In this document: positions 63,501 through 64,000 of the stretch, one piece after another
Layout of the letters: the number at the start of each line of letters is the position of its first letter
Position numbering within the stretch: position 1 is the first letter of the stretch
DNA from: Pontibacter amylolyticus
Lineage (GTDB): Bacteria > Bacteroidota > Bacteroidia > Cytophagales > Hymenobacteraceae
NCBI RefSeq assembly: GCF_014638845.1
Contig: NZ_BMFP01000008.1
Location: 84,907 to 148,906, forward strand
Direction: 5' to 3'
Length of the DNA: 64,000 nucleotides
The notes under the pieces: model-generated
Seen by the model: only the letters and a program-made list of their open reading frames with translations
Databases searched by the model: none
Told to the model about the DNA's origin: nothing
Position numbers and translations under genes: made by a program

Positions 63501-64000
63501 GACCTGACTGCCACAACCAAAGCGACTACCTGCGGCACCAGCAATGGTGAGATTACAGTGACAGGGGTAACAGGCGGAGCGACAGGCTATACCTACAGCA
63601 AGGACGGTGTGAACTTCCAGGCTGAAACCACCCTGACTGGCTTTGCAGCAGGCACGCATTCGATCACCGTGCGCGACGCCAACGGCTGTACTTTCACCAA
63701 GTCAGTTACGGTAGCCAACATCGGCGGCCCAACGGCAGTTGCAGCTTCAGCTACACCGGCCAGCTGTAACGACAACGACGGCTCGATCACCGCTGGAACG
63801 GTAACAGGTGGCACAGCTCCTTATACCTACAGCATCAACGGTACAAACTTCCAGAGCACAACAGCCTTTACAGGACTTGCCTCTGGTAGCTATACCTTGA
63901 CAGCGAAAGACGCCAACGGCTGTATCGTGACACGCACGGTGACGGTAGGCGAGAACGTGCCAACTAACTTTGCTCACACGACAGTGCCATCTACCTGTGG
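57597..64000 (+). CDS. Giant SprB-like cell-surface adhesin (5' part, runs off the window)
   Basis: One frame stays open from the ATG at 57597 to the window end (about 2134 codons) and continues. An in-frame TAA at 57567 and no ATG between fix the start. A signal peptide (hydrophobic about 10-28, cleaved near VFAQ) leads into a unique domain (about 36-250). Ig/PKD-like domains (about 250-420) and SprB-type repeats from about residue 425 follow. From residue 500 the repeats are near-identical units of 77-79 residues: TCG..NG, a GG..YTYS segment, FTGL, AGTYT and KDANGCT. SprB is the gliding adhesin of Flavobacterium, exported by type IX secretion; the expected C-terminal targeting domain lies outside the window. 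Confidence 0.85.
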   Translation, partial: MEINFTQKISHFLAILLLGMLQLVASPDVFAQRTTPIIDVDLSGDPNAVWDSRFDTQDVSRFGQLCGAAKQENCIQFRVKLHPNSGGLALAIVAGPKPDGSMTYRLNNGNDACNGRVATIGEPICAEGIGPHIITLCMPGQADHQYKLISTAAFVPIDDASVTLGCSAVLNAPASFLAGTVTWRDKSGQGYEKFLSDPTATNPTVTPDATAPAYVDYIVSGNSNASECTNIPYFDEVRVYFYPEPVVTVGPQPAIICPGGSSVQLTGSVTGGDQATGFDYFWYGPGGSVVGRDITYTANAVGTYKFAAVPKNSFNCKEFSATVNVVTNLTANAGADQLACSSGTVQLAGTVTAALGGRWSTSGSGTFSNRDDLNAVYTPSAADITAGAVTLTLESTGNGNCSPVRSTTRITFYKMEVNLTGTPVICNGTLGTITANVTGAQGALRYRWSNGATTATINGLSAGTYSVTVTDEKGCAITQSFTVTQVNGPADFTATPTNTTCGNTNGQIVVNNVTGGTANYTYSKDGTNFQTSNTFTGLAVGNHTITVRDANGCTVAKSFTLTNTPGPTAVAATSNPASCLNNDGSITAGEVTGGTGTKTYSINGTNFQAGTTFTGLASGDYTLTAKDANGCTVTTSVTVAQASITNFTATPASSTCGNPNGTVTISGVVGGVGALEYSKNGQTYQSSTLLTGFAAGTHTVWVRDSKGCVLSKSVTVQNVPGPTNFTATPTSSTCGNSNGQIVVSDVVSSGNKTFTYSINGGAYQSSATFTGLIAGTYNVSVQDANGCTFSKSVTLTNVAGPTAVAATSTSASCRNNDGTITAGAVTGGTGTKEYSINGTTFQAGTTFTGLASGNYTLTARDANGCTVTTSVRVEQVMPTDFTITPTAATCGNPNGSVQVSNIVGGVSPYKYSRNGTTFQDNAILTGFAAGTYTITVQDARGCTFAKQIAITNVPGPSDFAFTAASSTCGGTNGSITVGTVTGGTGTKTYAINGGSFQNSNVFSGLLADKYSITVKDANGCTFTKEVTVGDVAGPSNFAATVDNTTCGAANGQITVTGVTGGTGTYTYSKDGVNFQNSAVFSGLAIGNHTITVKDANNCRFSRTFTLTNVAGPTAVTATTQAASCQNNDGTITVGTVTGGTGTMSYSINGSTFQAGKVFSGLAAGPYTVTAKDANGCIVTRSVTVGTNVPTNFAFTTNPSTCGNSNGTITVGTVTGGSGTYTYSKDNVTYQTSPTLTGFSATTHTVWVKDSKGCVVSRQIAVSNEAGPTDLVASATASSCGNPDGALTVTGVTGGKEGYTYSIDGTNFQASATFTALTARTYNVTVKDANGCTYTEAVVVTDVAGPSDFTASVTTTSCGRNNGSIRVTAVTGGTSGYTYSINGGTFQTSNNFGTLRAGTYNIAVKDAKGCTFAKDVVVEDVAGPTDFVLTANTATCGGSNGSIVVGAVTGGTSGYTYSKDGTNFQASATFTGLAEGTYTITVKDNNGCTVAKQIAVANIAGPTDFTATLKATTCGAANGEITVTGVTGNTTSYTYSKDGVNFQASATFTGLTAGAHSITVKDANGCTFAKSFTLTNVAGPTAVAATSAAASCANNDGSITAGAVTGGTSPYTYSINGTTFQSETAFTGLASGNYTLTAKDANGCIVTRAVTINKNIPTNFATTTTASTCGSNNGSITVGAVTGGFAPYTYSKDGVNFQTASTLTGFVAGTHTITVKDAKGCTITRQIAVSDVAGPSNLTASANSSTCGNPNGQVAVTNVSGGVEPYTYSINGGTFQTSATFTGLAEGTYSISVRDANGCTFAKDVAVSNIAGPNFTATAQASTCGASNGRISVSEVNGGTTPYTYSINGGTFQSGTGFTNLAAGTYTIAVKDANGCTATREVEVTDIAGPSDLTLASKASTCGSANGSVSVNNVAGGTAPYTYSIDGTNFQATASFGTVLAGTYTITVKDANGCTFSKAIVVEDVAGPTDLTATTKATTCGTSNGEITVTGVTGGATGYTYSKDGVNFQAETTLTGFAAGTHSITVRDANGCTFTKSVTVANIGGPTAVAASATPASCNDNDGSITAGTVTGGTAPYTYSINGTNFQSTTAFTGLASGSYTLTAKDANGCIVTRTVTVGENVPTNFAHTTVPSTC
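58872..64000 (+). repeat. Tandem SprB-type repeats, 234-base units
   Basis: The first cysteine codon of each unit lies at 59097, 59331, 59562, 59796, 60033, 60264, 60498, 60732, 60966, 61197, 61431, 61665, 61899, 62133, 62367, 62598, 62832, 63063, 63297, 63531, 63765 and 63996. Spacing is always 231, 234 or 237 bases (77-79 codons). A diverged unit begins near 58872. All are in one reading frame. The DNA is conserved enough for long shadow frames to persist on the minus strand. Confidence 0.95.

Noticed and set aside
58263..63977. Many open frames on the minus strand across the adhesin repeats, some over 300 codons
   Set aside because: They recur at the repeat spacing, have repetitive low-sense sequences, and are explained by the conserved DNA of the plus-strand SprB-type units.
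59097..64000. Regularly spaced repeats as a possible CRISPR array
   Set aside because: The period is 234 bases, the units are coding throughout in one frame, and there are no short repeats with unique spacers or cas genes.

Overview
The window is a chromosomal segment of a Bacteroidota bacterium. It is most like the Hymenobacteraceae (Pontibacter or a relative). The reasons are a fused LpxC-FabZ protein, a PorX regulator, a PorP/SprF protein, a gliding-motility-type C-terminal secretion domain, SprB-type adhesin repeats, DUF2851, TANNTTTG promoter elements, and families of hairpin-rich intergenic repeats. The genus is inferred from gene content and style; no search was run. No rRNA, tRNA, CRISPR array, transposase or prophage was seen.

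Layout. 1-414 is repeat-rich spacer. 415-5178 holds ftsK, a lolA-like gene, a small lipoprotein and pyrF. 5459-8404 is a looser accessory stretch: a DUF6624 lipoprotein, small membrane proteins, a compact ABC ATPase and a lipoprotein. 8427-17414 holds a FUSC-type membrane protein, an ABC-F ATPase, a four-helix-bundle gene boxed by inverted repeats, DUF2851, a polytopic membrane protein, a NeuD-like acetyltransferase, trhO and a nucleoside phosphorylase. 17631-31510 holds small unknowns, a polysaccharide deacetylase, an acyl-CoA reductase divergent from a ferredoxin, a pentapeptide protein, valS, an E2 acyltransferase, cinA, DUF4197, an erythromycin-esterase-like protein and a YebC-family protein. 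31708-37078 is the lipid A cluster lpxD, lpxC-fabZ, lpxA plus an ABC ATPase, preceded by an HD phosphohydrolase. 37307-40537 is the tightly overlapping porX-tsaE-ald run, followed by about 770 bases of interspersed repeats. 41310-50710 contains secreted peptidases and hydrolases, an AI-2E family permease, GNAT, an outer-membrane barrel, a NYN-LOTUS protein and one AT-rich orphan gene. 50835-57069 has queA, a PorP/SprF gene with its probable type IX secretion partner, and two small genes. 57597 to the window end is one uninterrupted giant open frame, an SprB-like adhesin.

How it fits together. PorX, PorP/SprF, the C-terminal-domain substrate at 53221-55860 and the giant adhesin all point to type IX secretion and surface adhesion or gliding. 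The Lpx genes, the LolA-like carrier and the barrel build the outer membrane.

Two observations stand out. The first is a DNA word, TATACCT/AGGTATA, scattered on both strands, in several reading frames, in spacers and in terminator hairpins, far above chance. The second is the giant adhesin: 22 repeat units begin at nearly exact 234-base spacing, with a larger six-unit period superimposed, and the frame is still open at the window end.
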